Program-made: the position numbers and the translations under genes | Part shown: piece after piece, positions 1 to 6,907 of the stretch | How the letters are laid out: the number at the start of each line of letters is the position of its first letter | Numbering within the stretch: position 1 is the stretch's first letter | DNA from: Methylobacterium sp. | GTDB lineage: Bacteria; Pseudomonadota; Alphaproteobacteria; Rhizobiales; Beijerinckiaceae | Assembly (NCBI GenBank): GCA_021154065.1 | Contig: JAJKJG010000407.1 | Coordinates: 1-7,946 of the forward strand | Direction of reading: 5' to 3' | DNA: 7,946 bases | Notes under the pieces: model-generated | What the model was told of the DNA's origin: nothing | The model's input: only the letters and a program-made list of their open reading frames with translations | Database searches by the model: none

Positions 1-1
1 C

Positions 2-604
2 GGCGACCGCGCGATCCGTGCGCGCGTCGGCGAGCTCCTCAGCCTCGTCGGCCTGCACCCGGACGACGGCGCGAAATACCCGCACGAGTTCTCCGGCGGG
101 CAACGCCAGCGCATCGCCATCGCCCGCGCGCTCGCCTCGAACGCCGAGTTCATCGTCTGCGACGAGCCGACCTCGGCGCTCGACGTGTCGGTGCAGGCGC
201 AGATCCTCAACCTCATGCGCGACCTGCAGGACCGCTTCGGGCTGACCTATCTCTTCATTAGCCACAACCTCGCCGTCGTGCGCCACATGGCGACCCGCAT
301 CGGCGTCATGTATCTCGGCCGCATCGTCGAGATCTCGGGTGGGCGCGAGCTCTTCGCCACGCCGAAGCATCCCTACACGCGCATGCTCCTCGATGCCGTG
401 CCGGACCTCGGCATGACGGGAAAGCAGCGCATTCCGGTCCAGGGCGAGATCCCGAACCCGATCAATCCGCCCTCCGGTTGCACCTTCAACCCGCGCTGCC
501 CCTATGCCAACGAACGCTGCCGGCGCGAGGTCCCGCCGCTCACTGAGGGCGTCGCCTGCCACGCCGTGCACGAGCGGCGGATCGAGGTGCCGGCGGCGGC
601 CTAG
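2..604 (+). CDS. Oligopeptide/dipeptide ABC transporter ATP-binding protein, DppF/OppF type (5' end outside window)
   Basis: This is the C-terminal 200 residues of a nucleotide-binding subunit that powers peptide (or related solute) import by a DppBCDF-type permease at the inner membrane. In visible numbering there is an ABC signature SGGQ at 31-34, Walker B FIVCDE at 50-55, a D-loop SALD at 58-61 and the H-loop histidine at 88. These are followed by the oligopeptide-transporter C-terminal extension, with HPYT at 123-126 and the [13 protein letters not shown] segment at 148-160. Cysteines 160, 166, 173 and 186 match the cysteine-rich tail of this family; such cysteines bind a 4Fe-4S cluster in at least one DppD structure. 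Family members are about 320-340 residues, so roughly 130 residues including Walker A lie to the left. The [10 protein letters not shown] segment and the form of the tail favour the F-type over the D-type subunit. F-type genes usually end the operon, which fits a convergent gene following directly. The solute cannot be told from this subunit. Confidence 0.93.
   Translation, partial: GDRAIRARVGELLSLVGLHPDDGAKYPHEFSGGQRQRIAIARALASNAEFIVCDEPTSALDVSVQAQILNLMRDLQDRFGLTYLFISHNLAVVRHMATRIGVMYLGRIVEISGGRELFATPKHPYTRMLLDAVPDLGMTGKQRIPVQGEIPNPINPPSGCTFNPRCPYANERCRREVPPLTEGVACHAVHERRIEVPAAA
601..604. other. Overlapping convergent stop codons in CTAG
   Basis: The + strand transporter gene ends with TAG at 602-604 and the - strand ligase-like gene ends with TAG read from 603-601. 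Both stops therefore sit inside one palindromic CTAG. No intergenic space exists here, so any transcription terminator for either gene must lie inside the coding sequence of the other. Confidence 0.95.
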
Positions 605-1830
605 CGATCGTTCGCGGCGCGGAGGAGGCGCGCCTTCGGTCGGGTGGTGCGGAACTGCCCGCGCTCGATCGACACGAACACCAGCACGACAAGCGCAAGC
701 GCCGTGAACCACCACATCTGCGCCGTCCCGATGCCGAGGCAAGCGAAGGCGTAGGCGGTCGCGAAAGCGGCGATCATCCCCGGCACGACCGACGGGCTGT
801 TTCGGCCGGATGCGAGGATTGCCGCGAGCAAGGCCGCGGCGGCGGCGAGCGCGCCGACGACGCCGAGCTCGTACCAGAGCTCGAACAGGATCGTGCTCGG
901 GGCGTTCGCCGGCAGAAGCCCCTCGAGGCGTCCGCGCAGCGCGGTTTCGAATCCGTGTCCGGTGATCAGCCGCTCCGGCTCCCCGACGATGACCGCGCGC
1001 CAGATGCGCAGCGCGCCGAGAAAGGGATGGCGCTCGGGCAGGACGAGCCCGGCGATCGGGCGGAGGACGAACGGAATCAGCGGCGCCACTGCCAGGAGCC
1101 CTGCGCTGAACCACGCCGTCACGGAGACGCCGAGCCGGCCGGCGAACACCGTCAGCACGAAAGCCACGGCGCCGATCGCGAAGGCGATCGCCGGGTTCGC
1201 CTGCGGCCCGAGCACGGTCGCGAGCCCAACGAGCGCCCCGACGGCGAGCGCCTCGAAATGACGTCCGCGCGACCGCAGCCAGGCGACGCCGGGCCAGACC
1301 AGGAGGGCGAGGACGGTCAGGCCGCGGTCGAGGTTCTGGGCGACGACCTCGACCCTGCGCGACCCCGGCGCGCCGAACAGCGCCACGAGGCAGCCGACGA
1401 GCGCCGCGATGCCGATCCCGACCGGGATCAGGTAAAGGTTCGCGGAGCGCATCCGGTCGGGGAGGGCGAGATAGCCGACGAGCGCCATCGCGAGCGTCGC
1501 TCCGATGTTCAAGAGGCGCTCCGAGGCTTGCGTCGGAAACGGCGTCCAGAGGAGGGACAGGACGCACCAGGCCAGCGCGATCACGGCGGCGATCCCGGCC
1601 GGCGAGGCCGCGATCTCACGGGCCGTCCGTCCGACCGGGCGCTGAGCGCCGTCGATCGCGGCGGCGATCGCGATGAGGAAGACGCCGATCGGGATGAGAA
1701 CGACGAGGCCGCGCCGGGTCACGAGCGCCGCCGTCGGCACGATCAGGATCAGCGTCGCGAAGCCGACGCGCCGCAACAGAGCGGCGGCCTCCGCGGCCGG
1801 ATCGGCGGTGGTGGAAGAGACGCGCGCCAT
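601..1830 (-). CDS. O-antigen ligase/Wzy-like polytopic membrane protein
   Basis: This 409-residue protein is largely hydrophobic, with about 10-12 predicted membrane segments spread along its length. It resembles the O-antigen ligase/polymerase (Wzy_C, WaaL-like) superfamily, whose members join undecaprenyl-linked glycans to acceptors on the periplasmic side of the inner membrane. Support is the overall topology, an early SLLWTPFP...ERLLNIG segment (about 92-110), a typical R-x-x-x-W...GHGFE loop (about 275-295), and a following [13 protein letters not shown] helix (about 316-328). The position where active ligases usually carry a catalytic histidine before this helix reads ANAPSTIL, with no histidine, so ligase activity is uncertain. 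The start is the ATG at 1828-1830; an in-frame TTG lies directly before it at 1831-1833, and neither has a clear Shine-Dalgarno sequence. The neighbourhood has no glycosyltransferase or other polysaccharide gene, so the substrate is unknown. Its stop codon overlaps the stop of the convergent transporter gene. Confidence 0.72.
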   Translation of the reverse strand: MARVSSTTADPAAEAAALLRRVGFATLILIVPTAALVTRRGLVVLIPIGVFLIAIAAAIDGAQRPVGRTAREIAASPAGIAAVIALAWCVLSLLWTPFPTQASERLLNIGATLAMALVGYLALPDRMRSANLYLIPVGIGIAALVGCLVALFGAPGSRRVEVVAQNLDRGLTVLALLVWPGVAWLRSRGRHFEALAVGALVGLATVLGPQANPAIAFAIGAVAFVLTVFAGRLGVSVTAWFSAGLLAVAPLIPFVLRPIAGLVLPERHPFLGALRIWRAVIVGEPERLITGHGFETALRGRLEGLLPANAPSTILFELWYELGVVGALAAAAALLAAILASGRNSPSVVPGMIAAFATAYAFACLGIGTAQMWWFTALALVVLVFVSIERGQFRTTRPKARLLRAANDR

Positions 1831-1883
1831 CAAAAAAGCGTCGAGGACCGGAGAGCGGAACGGCAGCCTAGCGGCGCACCGTA

Positions 1884-1902
1884 GCCGACCCTAGGGTACG
1901 GC
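1884..1902. promoter_or_regulatory. Near-perfect palindrome upstream of the ligase-like gene (possible operator)
   Basis: The core ACCCTAGGGT (1888-1897) is a perfect 10-base palindrome. It is flanked by GCCG (1884-1887) and CGGC (1899-1902), extending the symmetry to 18 paired bases with one unpaired base at 1898. It lies 54-72 bases upstream of the ATG of the ligase-like gene and overlaps the -10 element of the candidate promoter there. That placement suits a repressor site, but no regulator gene is in the window and the site is not one I recognise. Confidence 0.35.
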
Positions 1903-1915
1903 GCTGTGGGGTCAA
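1888..1915 (-). promoter_or_regulatory. Candidate sigma-70-type promoter for the ligase-like gene
   Basis: On the - strand there is TTGACC (1915-1910), a 16-base spacer and TAGGGT (1893-1888), about 58 bases upstream of the ATG. The -35 matches the consensus well and the -10 only at three of six positions. The 104-base gap before this gene is the largest on the - strand here, which makes a separate promoter reasonable. The support is motif matching only. Confidence 0.3.
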
Positions 1916-1923
1916 TGCCACAG
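1904..1923 (-). terminator. Small hairpin after mmsB, weak terminator candidate
   Basis: CTGTGG (1904-1909) and CCACAG (1918-1923) form a six-base-pair stem with an eight-base loop, starting 11 bases after the mmsB stop codon. No run of T follows on the - strand, so it is not a classical intrinsic terminator. It could reduce read-through or protect the mmsB 3' end. Its loop also contains most of the candidate -35 element of the next gene. Confidence 0.2.
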
Positions 1924-1934
1924 TGACGGCGGTC

Positions 1935-2831
1935 TCACCCTGCCGCCTCGCCGCCCCGACCGCGGATCAGGTGGATGATGCCGGAGAAATCCGCGCCGCC
2001 CTCGCCCCAGGCGTTGTGCAGGGCGTAGAGCTGCGCCGCCGCGGCGCCGAGCGGCGTCGAGGCGCCGGCTGCGGTCGCCGCTTCCTGGGCGAGCTTCAGG
2101 TCCTTCCACATCAGCGCCGAGGCGAAGCCGGGCTTGTAGCCGCTGTTCGCGGGCGAGGCCGGCACCGGGCCCGGAACCGGGCAATAGCTCGTCAGGGACC
2201 AGCATTGGCCGGACGAGCTCGATGCGACGTCGAACAGCGCCTGGTGCGACAGGCCGAGCTTCTCGGCGAGGACGAAGGCCTCGCAGACGCCGATAATCGA
2301 GATGCCGAGGATCATGTTGTTGCAGATCTTCGCCGCCTGACCGGCGCCGGCCTCGCCGCAATGGACGACGCGCTTGCCCATCTTGGCGAGGATCGGCTCG
2401 GCTTGCGCGAAAGCGTTCCCGGTGCCGCCGCACATGAAGGTCAGGCTCGCGGCCTTCGCCCCGCCGACCCCGCCCGAGACCGGCGCGTCAAGGGACCGGC
2501 AGCCGCGCTCCTTTGCCATGGCGTGGGCTTTGCGGGCGCTCTCGACGTCGATCGTCGAGGAATCGATGATCAGCATGCCGGGCTTCGCGGCGGGCAGGAG
2601 ATCCTGCCAGACCGCCAGCACGTGCTTGCCAGCCGGCAGCATCGTCACGATGGCATCGGCCTCGCGCACCGCCTCGGCGCCGGAGCCGGCGATCCGCACG
2701 CCGTCCGCTTTAGCAGCCTCGCAGGAAGCGGCGGCGAGATCGAAGCCGATCACGCTGTCCCCCGCCCGGACGAGGTTCGCGGCCATGGGACCGCCCATGT
2801 TGCCGAGCCCGATGAAGGCGATGGTGGTCAT
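1935..2831 (-). CDS. mmsB: 3-hydroxyisobutyrate dehydrogenase
   Basis: This enzyme oxidises 3-hydroxyisobutyrate to methylmalonate semialdehyde with NAD+, a late step of valine catabolism in the cytoplasm. The 298-residue length is normal for the beta-hydroxyacid dehydrogenase family. Visible features are the N-terminal Rossmann motif GLGNMG at 8-13, the substrate-binding segment DAPVSGG at 115-121, the catalytic-lysine segment KICNN at 168-172 (lysine 168), and WKDL at 242-245. The insert SSSSGQCWSLTSYCPVPG (204-221) is typical of true 3-hydroxyisobutyrate dehydrogenases and argues against the related tartronate semialdehyde reductase. The ATG at 2829-2831 is preceded by a strong Shine-Dalgarno sequence, which fixes the start. 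The usual partners (mmsA, acyl-CoA dehydrogenase, 3-hydroxyisobutyryl-CoA hydrolase) are not in the window. The gene follows the pirin gene after 33 bases and is probably co-transcribed with it. Confidence 0.93.
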   Translation of the reverse strand: MTTIAFIGLGNMGGPMAANLVRAGDSVIGFDLAAASCEAAKADGVRIAGSGAEAVREADAIVTMLPAGKHVLAVWQDLLPAAKPGMLIIDSSTIDVESARKAHAMAKERGCRSLDAPVSGGVGGAKAASLTFMCGGTGNAFAQAEPILAKMGKRVVHCGEAGAGQAAKICNNMILGISIIGVCEAFVLAEKLGLSHQALFDVASSSSGQCWSLTSYCPVPGPVPASPANSGYKPGFASALMWKDLKLAQEAATAAGASTPLGAAAAQLYALHNAWGEGGADFSGIIHLIRGRGGEAAG

Positions 2832-2837
2832 CTGCTT

Positions 2838-2843
2838 CCCTCC
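2838..2843 (-). promoter_or_regulatory. Shine-Dalgarno sequence of mmsB
   Basis: GGAGGG on the - strand sits six bases before the mmsB ATG. It is the only strong ribosome binding site seen in the window and supports the chosen start. Confidence 0.75.
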
Positions 2844-2864
2844 GCTTCATCGGCTGACGCCCGC

Positions 2865-3782
2865 TCACCGTTCGGGCAGCGGGATGAACTCGGTTTCCCC
2901 CGGGACGCTGTCGAAGCGGGCGGACTTCCAGTCGGCCTTCGCCTGCTCGATGCGCTCCTTGCGCGAGGAGACGAAGTTCCACCAGATGTAACGCTGCCCG
3001 TCCATCGGTTCGCCGCCAAGCAGCATCAGGCGGGCAGGCTCGGTCGCCCGCACGGTGATGCGGTCGCCGGGGCGGAAGACCAGGAGCTGATGCGGCCCGA
3101 AGCGATCGCCGGCGATCTCGATCTCGCCCGAGACGGTGTAGATGCCGCGCTCCTCGTAAGTCGGGTCGAAGGGGATCGAGGCGCCCGCCGCAAGTGACAC
3201 ATCGGCGTAGATCATCGCCATTGGCGTCTCGACCGGCGAGCGCGTGCCCAGAGCCTCGCCGGCGATGAGACGCATCGAGACGCCGGGTCCCGACAGGATC
3301 GGCAGCCGGTCCTCCGCATAATGCACGAAGGCGGGCTCGCCCTCCTCGTGGCTGCGCGGCAGCGCGACCCAGCTTTGGATCCCGAAGAGCTTCGCGCCGA
3401 CCGAACGGGCCTCGACGCCGCTGCGCTCGGAATGGACGATGCCTTTGCCGGCGCTCATCAGGTTGAGGGCGCCGGGCCGGATGGTTTCGAGCGTGCCGAG
3501 GCTGTCGCGGTGCACGATCTCGCCATCGAACAGGTAGGTGACGGTCGCAAGCCCGATATGCGGATGCGGGCGCACGTCGACACCCTGGCCCAGGAGGAAC
3601 TCGGCCGGGCCCATCTGGTCCCAGAAGATGAACGGGCCGACCATCTGGCGGTTGGCCGAGGGGAGGGCGCGCCGGACCTCGAACCCGCCGAGGTCGCGGG
3701 CGCGGGGCATGATCACGGTCTCGATCGCGTCGCACCCGAAGCGGTCGCCGGGCTTGGGATCGTCCGCGGGCTGCCAGCTCAT
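2865..3782 (-). CDS. Pirin family protein (bicupin)
   Basis: This 305-residue cytoplasmic protein belongs to the pirin family of two-domain cupins, which bind a single metal (usually Fe) in the N-terminal domain. Members have been linked to quercetin dioxygenase activity and to regulation of transcription or metabolism; which applies here cannot be told. The N-terminal cupin carries the metal ligands His73 and His75 (HPHIG), His117 and Glu119 (GIVHSE), matching the four ligands of human pirin. The C-terminal cupin runs about 185-260 and is followed by the family-typical tail [18 protein letters not shown] at 265-282. All metal ligands are intact, so the fold should be functional. The ATG follows the xseB stop by one base (TGA-C-ATG) and has no clear Shine-Dalgarno sequence, so translation probably depends on ribosomes finishing xseB. 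mmsB follows 33 bases downstream. Confidence 0.92.
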   Translation of the reverse strand: MSWQPADDPKPGDRFGCDAIETVIMPRARDLGGFEVRRALPSANRQMVGPFIFWDQMGPAEFLLGQGVDVRPHPHIGLATVTYLFDGEIVHRDSLGTLETIRPGALNLMSAGKGIVHSERSGVEARSVGAKLFGIQSWVALPRSHEEGEPAFVHYAEDRLPILSGPGVSMRLIAGEALGTRSPVETPMAMIYADVSLAAGASIPFDPTYEERGIYTVSGEIEIAGDRFGPHQLLVFRPGDRITVRATEPARLMLLGGEPMDGQRYIWWNFVSSRKERIEQAKADWKSARFDSVPGETEFIPLPER

Positions 3783-3783
3783 G

Positions 3784-4056
3784 TCAGTTGCCGGGGTCGA
3801 GCGGCGCCGTTCCGGTCGGCTGGCCGGCGGGGCCGATAGTGATCTTCTCGATGCGGGCCTCGGCGCGCTTGAGGAGCGACTCGCAATGCTTCTTCAGTGC
3901 CTCGCCGCGCTCGTAGATCGTGATCGATTCCTCGAGCGGGACCTCGCCGCGCTCGAGCCGCTTGACGATCTGCTCGAGCTCCTCGATCGCCTTTTCGAAC
4001 GGCAGGTTTGCGATCTCCGGCGCGGTCGCCGCGCCCTGTCCGGTATCGGTTGCCAT
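3784..4056 (-). CDS. xseB: Exodeoxyribonuclease VII small subunit
   Basis: XseB is the small, helical subunit of exonuclease VII, which degrades single-stranded DNA from both ends into oligonucleotides during repair. Several XseB copies bind and regulate one catalytic XseA subunit. The 90-residue length fits the family. The conserved helical-hairpin core runs about 19-72: [20 protein letters not shown], then a turn with PLEES at 40-44, then [19 protein letters not shown]. The N- and C-terminal tails (1-16 and 75-90) are low-complexity and probably disordered. The ATG at 4054-4056 leaves 44 bases after the upstream DUF2339 gene; no strong Shine-Dalgarno sequence is seen. The gene for the catalytic subunit, xseA, is not in the window, which is common because the two are often unlinked. 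The stop is one base from the pirin start. Confidence 0.95.
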   Translation of the reverse strand: MATDTGQGAATAPEIANLPFEKAIEELEQIVKRLERGEVPLEESITIYERGEALKKHCESLLKRAEARIEKITIGPAGQPTGTAPLDPGN

Positions 4057-4100
4057 CGCCGAGGGTTAGAGCCCCGGCGCGGCGGTGGCAAGCCGCAGCG

Positions 4101-6833
4101 TTACGCAGCGGGCGGCGCCGGGATCGGCCCGGCGCGGCGGGCGAGCAGCTTCTGATAGGTGAGGCCGATGCCGACGAGGGCGAGGCCGAGGCCGATGAAG
4201 GACAGGGCGCGGGTGACGCCTTGCAGGTTCGCGAGGTCGATCAGGAACACCTTCAGGATCGCGGCGATGATGTAGCCGGCCGAGAGCAGGCGCAGCGGCC
4301 GGCTGTCGCGGAGGAACCCGACCGCGAGGATCGCGACGCCGATGACGAGGAGGGCGATCGAATAGGTCCACAGCTCGCCCTGGCTTGTCTCGAGCGAGGC
4401 GTCGATCGCGGGTCCCTGGAAGATGCGGCGGATCTCGAGCAGCGTGTAGAGAAGCTGCAGCGCGAGCGCGACCCCGCCGGCCGTCCGCACGTACCATTGC
4501 GGCCGCACGCCCCAGGAGAAATACGCAAGCGCCGCGGCGAGGATCGCGGGCAGGAGATAGGCGAGCATCAGCGAGTTGAAGATTGCGCCGCCGATCACCT
4601 CCTCGTCCGACCATAGCGGGTTCGCGACGCCGCCGAGCCCCGCGATGCAGACCACGCAAGTAAGGGCACCGAACAGCCGCGAGGCGACGTCGTAGACCAC
4701 GTCCGGCCGGCGCGCCTGCGCCCGCACCATGACGATCGCGAAGGCAAGGCCCGCCGTCGCCATGAGGCCGAGCTCGAGATGGTCCGAGGTCACGGCGAAG
4801 GGATCGCCGCCCTGCAGCCAGTGGCGGATCTCGAAGAACACCAGGAAGGCGGCAAAGGCGATCGAGAGGCTCTCGACGAAGCGCACGACGCGGTCGCGGC
4901 CGCTCTTCTCGAGGAGGCGGCTCGCAAGGAAGAACGACAGCGCCGGCACGCCGTAGCCCCACAAGAGCCAGTTGAAGAGCGGCGTCGTGCCGAGTTTCTC
5001 GCCGGCAATCGTCGGGTCGTAGGCGAGGCGCGCCAGGACAACGACACCGATCGCGCCGACGACGTAGCGCAGGATCGGCAGCGCCGTGCGGTCGGCGACC
5101 CAGGCGGTTCCGAGCGCCGCGAGCGCGAACGCGACGGTCAGCATGCCCTTGTCGAGGGCGAAGGTGAGCCCCGCCGCGAGCGCCGCGATCGCTGCTGAGG
5201 CGGTCGCGCCGAGCGCCAGGCGAACGCCGTCGATCGGGGCGGCGTCGGGCTCCTCCATGCGGCGCAGCCAGCCGGCCGCGCCCGCGAAGGCGGCGGCAAG
5301 GAGCGCGGCGACGACGGCAAAGGAGATGCTGCGGTCGAATCCCGTGACCCTCCAGTACGCGACGATTAAGACGAGCAGCGGCCCGACGGTCGCGGCGCCG
5401 ACGTACCAGGCGGCGGTCGCGAGCGGCAGCGTGCGGCCGCGCGCGATCCACCACAGGGAAGCCGCGGCGATCACCGCCGTGAGCCCGGTCGCGAAACCGA
5501 GATAGGTCTCGACCGCCTCCGGACGCGGCGAGGCGCCGAACACGTCGGGGAACAGGTTGCGCGGCTCGGCTCCGGCCTCGCGCGCCAGCGGCCAGAAGAG
5601 CATGGTGCCGAGCGTGACGAGCACGGCGCCGGCGGCGGCCGGCGCCACGGGGACATAGCGATAGGCGAGCCCGGCGAGCATCAGCGCCATGGCGCCGGCG
5701 AAAGGCGGCCGCGCGGCGCCGATAAGCCAAGATGCCGCGACGAGCACCGTCAGGACGGCAAAGCCGAGGAGCACCCCGCTCGCCGGCCAGTCGGGGTTTG
5801 CCTCGTCGTCGGCGGTGCGGCGATGAGGATCCGCAACGAGGAAAAAGCCGGCGAGCGCGGCCTGCACCAGGAGATGCGCCATCACCGGCAGCATGTCGGC
5901 TCCGGCGGCGGCAAGGACCCAGGCCCAAAGCAGCGCGCCGATCGCGGCCGACAGCGCGAGCCACTGCCAGAGGCGCAGCCGCGCGAGCCCGTAGGCGGCG
6001 AAGACCACGAAGGCGAGATAGAGCACGACCGGCCAGAGCCGCGGCTCGGCCGAGCTGACGAGGAGCGGGCTCGCGAGCGCGGCGAGGAGCCCGAGCGCCG
6101 CGAGCGCCGGTCCGTGCAAGGCCGAGGCCAGCATCGTCGCGACCGCGATCGCGCCGAGGAGCACGAACGCGCCGGCCGGCCCGACCATGCCGTAGAGGGC
6201 GTAGGCCGCGTACACCGTCGCAAACGCGGTCGAGGTCCCGGCCGCGGTCAGGACCCCGGGTATGTGGGCCGAGGGGATCGCGGCGAAAGGCGAGGCGGTC
6301 TCGCGGCGGCGCATCCATTCGCCGGCCGCAATGAGCGCTAGCGCGAAGAAGGCGCCGGCGGCAATGCGCGCGCCCGGGCCGAGCAGCCCCTGCTCGATCG
6401 AGTAGCGCACGAGGAAGAGGCCGCCGAGGCCGAGCGCGACGCCGCCGACCCACACCGCCCAGCGCGTACCGAGCCTTTCCTCGAAGCCGGGCTGGGCGGT
6501 CGGCGGGACCGGTGGGACCGGGGCGCCGTCGGGAACGAGGTCGGGCGGAAGCTCGGACGGGGTTTCCGGAGGAGCCTCGGCCGGGCGCGGCGCTTCGACG
6601 GAAGGAGGTGCGGTGGCTGTCGGCTCCTCGGTCCAGAACGGCGTCGGCTCGGGCGGTGCTTGCGCCTCAGGAGCGGCGGCCGGGGCTGCCCCCGCGGCGC
6701 CAAGCCGCGCCTCGACGACGGCAAGCCGCTGCGCCAGGAACCCGATCTGAGTCCGCGCTCCCCAGGCGAGGACGAAGCCCCAGATGGCGCAGACGGGAAA
6801 CGCCAGCGCGACGAGAACGAGCAGGATTTCCAC
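4101..6833 (-). CDS. DUF2339 domain-containing polytopic membrane protein
   Basis: This protein of about 910 residues belongs to the DUF2339 family (COG5373), large inner-membrane proteins of unknown function. Numbered from the GTG at 6833, there is an N-terminal membrane helix (about 2-22), a short helical, coiled-coil-like stretch (about 30-45), a Pro/Ala/Glu-rich linker (about 46-115), the family motif beginning GFEERLGTRW at 116-125 followed by GLFLVRYSIEQGLLGPGARI, and then some 20 or more membrane helices to the C-terminus. The length is normal and there is no break. Two GTG starts are possible, 6848 and 6833. I prefer 6833 because it gives MEILLVLVALAF, a typical family N-terminus. It also has a G-rich stretch about eight bases upstream and would leave a leader of about 22 bases from the candidate promoter rather than about 7. 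The longer form adds five residues. The neighbours do not suggest a function. Confidence 0.9.
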   Translation of the reverse strand: MEILLVLVALAFPVCAIWGFVLAWGARTQIGFLAQRLAVVEARLGAAGAAPAAAPEAQAPPEPTPFWTEEPTATAPPSVEAPRPAEAPPETPSELPPDLVPDGAPVPPVPPTAQPGFEERLGTRWAVWVGGVALGLGGLFLVRYSIEQGLLGPGARIAAGAFFALALIAAGEWMRRRETASPFAAIPSAHIPGVLTAAGTSTAFATVYAAYALYGMVGPAGAFVLLGAIAVATMLASALHGPALAALGLLAALASPLLVSSAEPRLWPVVLYLAFVVFAAYGLARLRLWQWLALSAAIGALLWAWVLAAAGADMLPVMAHLLVQAALAGFFLVADPHRRTADDEANPDWPASGVLLGFAVLTVLVAASWLIGAARPPFAGAMALMLAGLAYRYVPVAPAAAGAVLVTLGTMLFWPLAREAGAEPRNLFPDVFGASPRPEAVETYLGFATGLTAVIAAASLWWIARGRTLPLATAAWYVGAATVGPLLVLIVAYWRVTGFDRSISFAVVAALLAAAFAGAAGWLRRMEEPDAAPIDGVRLALGATASAAIAALAAGLTFALDKGMLTVAFALAALGTAWVADRTALPILRYVVGAIGVVVLARLAYDPTIAGEKLGTTPLFNWLLWGYGVPALSFFLASRLLEKSGRDRVVRFVESLSIAFAAFLVFFEIRHWLQGGDPFAVTSDHLELGLMATAGLAFAIVMVRAQARRPDVVYDVASRLFGALTCVVCIAGLGGVANPLWSDEEVIGGAIFNSLMLAYLLPAILAAALAYFSWGVRPQWYVRTAGGVALALQLLYTLLEIRRIFQGPAIDASLETSQGELWTYSIALLVIGVAILAVGFLRDSRPLRLLSAGYIIAAILKVFLIDLANLQGVTRALSFIGLGLALVGIGLTYQKLLARRAGPIPAPPAA

Positions 6834-6849
6834 GGCGTTTGCCCCCACG

Positions 6850-6865
6850 GCATTTTCGGCAATGC
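6850..6865 (-). promoter_or_regulatory. Small hairpin at the 5' end of the DUF2339 gene
   Basis: GCATT (6850-6854) and AATGC (6861-6865) form a five-base-pair stem with a six-base loop. It sits just before the upstream GTG and about 16 bases before the preferred GTG. It overlaps the -10 element of the candidate promoter, so only part of it may be transcribed. It may be chance. Confidence 0.15.
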
Positions 6866-6890
6866 TAGGCTTATTCGCGGCGTGTCACAA
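6862..6890 (-). promoter_or_regulatory. Candidate sigma-70-type promoter for DUF2339 (and perhaps xseB-pirin-mmsB)
   Basis: On the - strand there is TTGTGA (6890-6885), an ideal 17-base spacer and TAGCAT (6867-6862), each hexamer matching four of six consensus bases. The predicted start of transcription near 6855 lies about 22 bases before the preferred GTG. With only 59-74 bases between the hydantoinase gene and this one, read-through from upstream is also possible. Confidence 0.4.
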
Positions 6891-6907
6891 AGGCGGTGCG
6901 CTGGCGC

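Noticed and set aside
1831..1837. Run of six T residues on the - strand just before the ligase-like ATG as a terminator tail
   Set aside because: I found no stable stem directly before it, so it lacks the hairpin an intrinsic terminator needs.
955..1884. Long + strand open frame antisense to the ligase-like gene
   Set aside because: The product is a highly charged Arg/Glu/Asp-rich string, typical of the shadow of a GC-rich membrane-protein gene.
1923..3197. Long open frame on the + strand antisense to mmsB and the pirin gene
   Set aside because: It lies opposite two well-recognised genes, its product is rich in Arg, Gly, Ala and Asp with no recognisable domain, and long antisense frames are expected at this GC content.
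2710..3735. Second - strand frame overlapping the pirin gene and mmsB
   Set aside because: The product is arginine-rich and motif-free; the pirin frame carries all four metal ligands.
4066..6453. 795-residue open frame on the - strand overlapping the DUF2339 gene in another frame
   Set aside because: It is Arg/Ala/Gly-rich low-complexity sequence with no motif, while the overlapping DUF2339 frame has clear family motifs and membrane helices.
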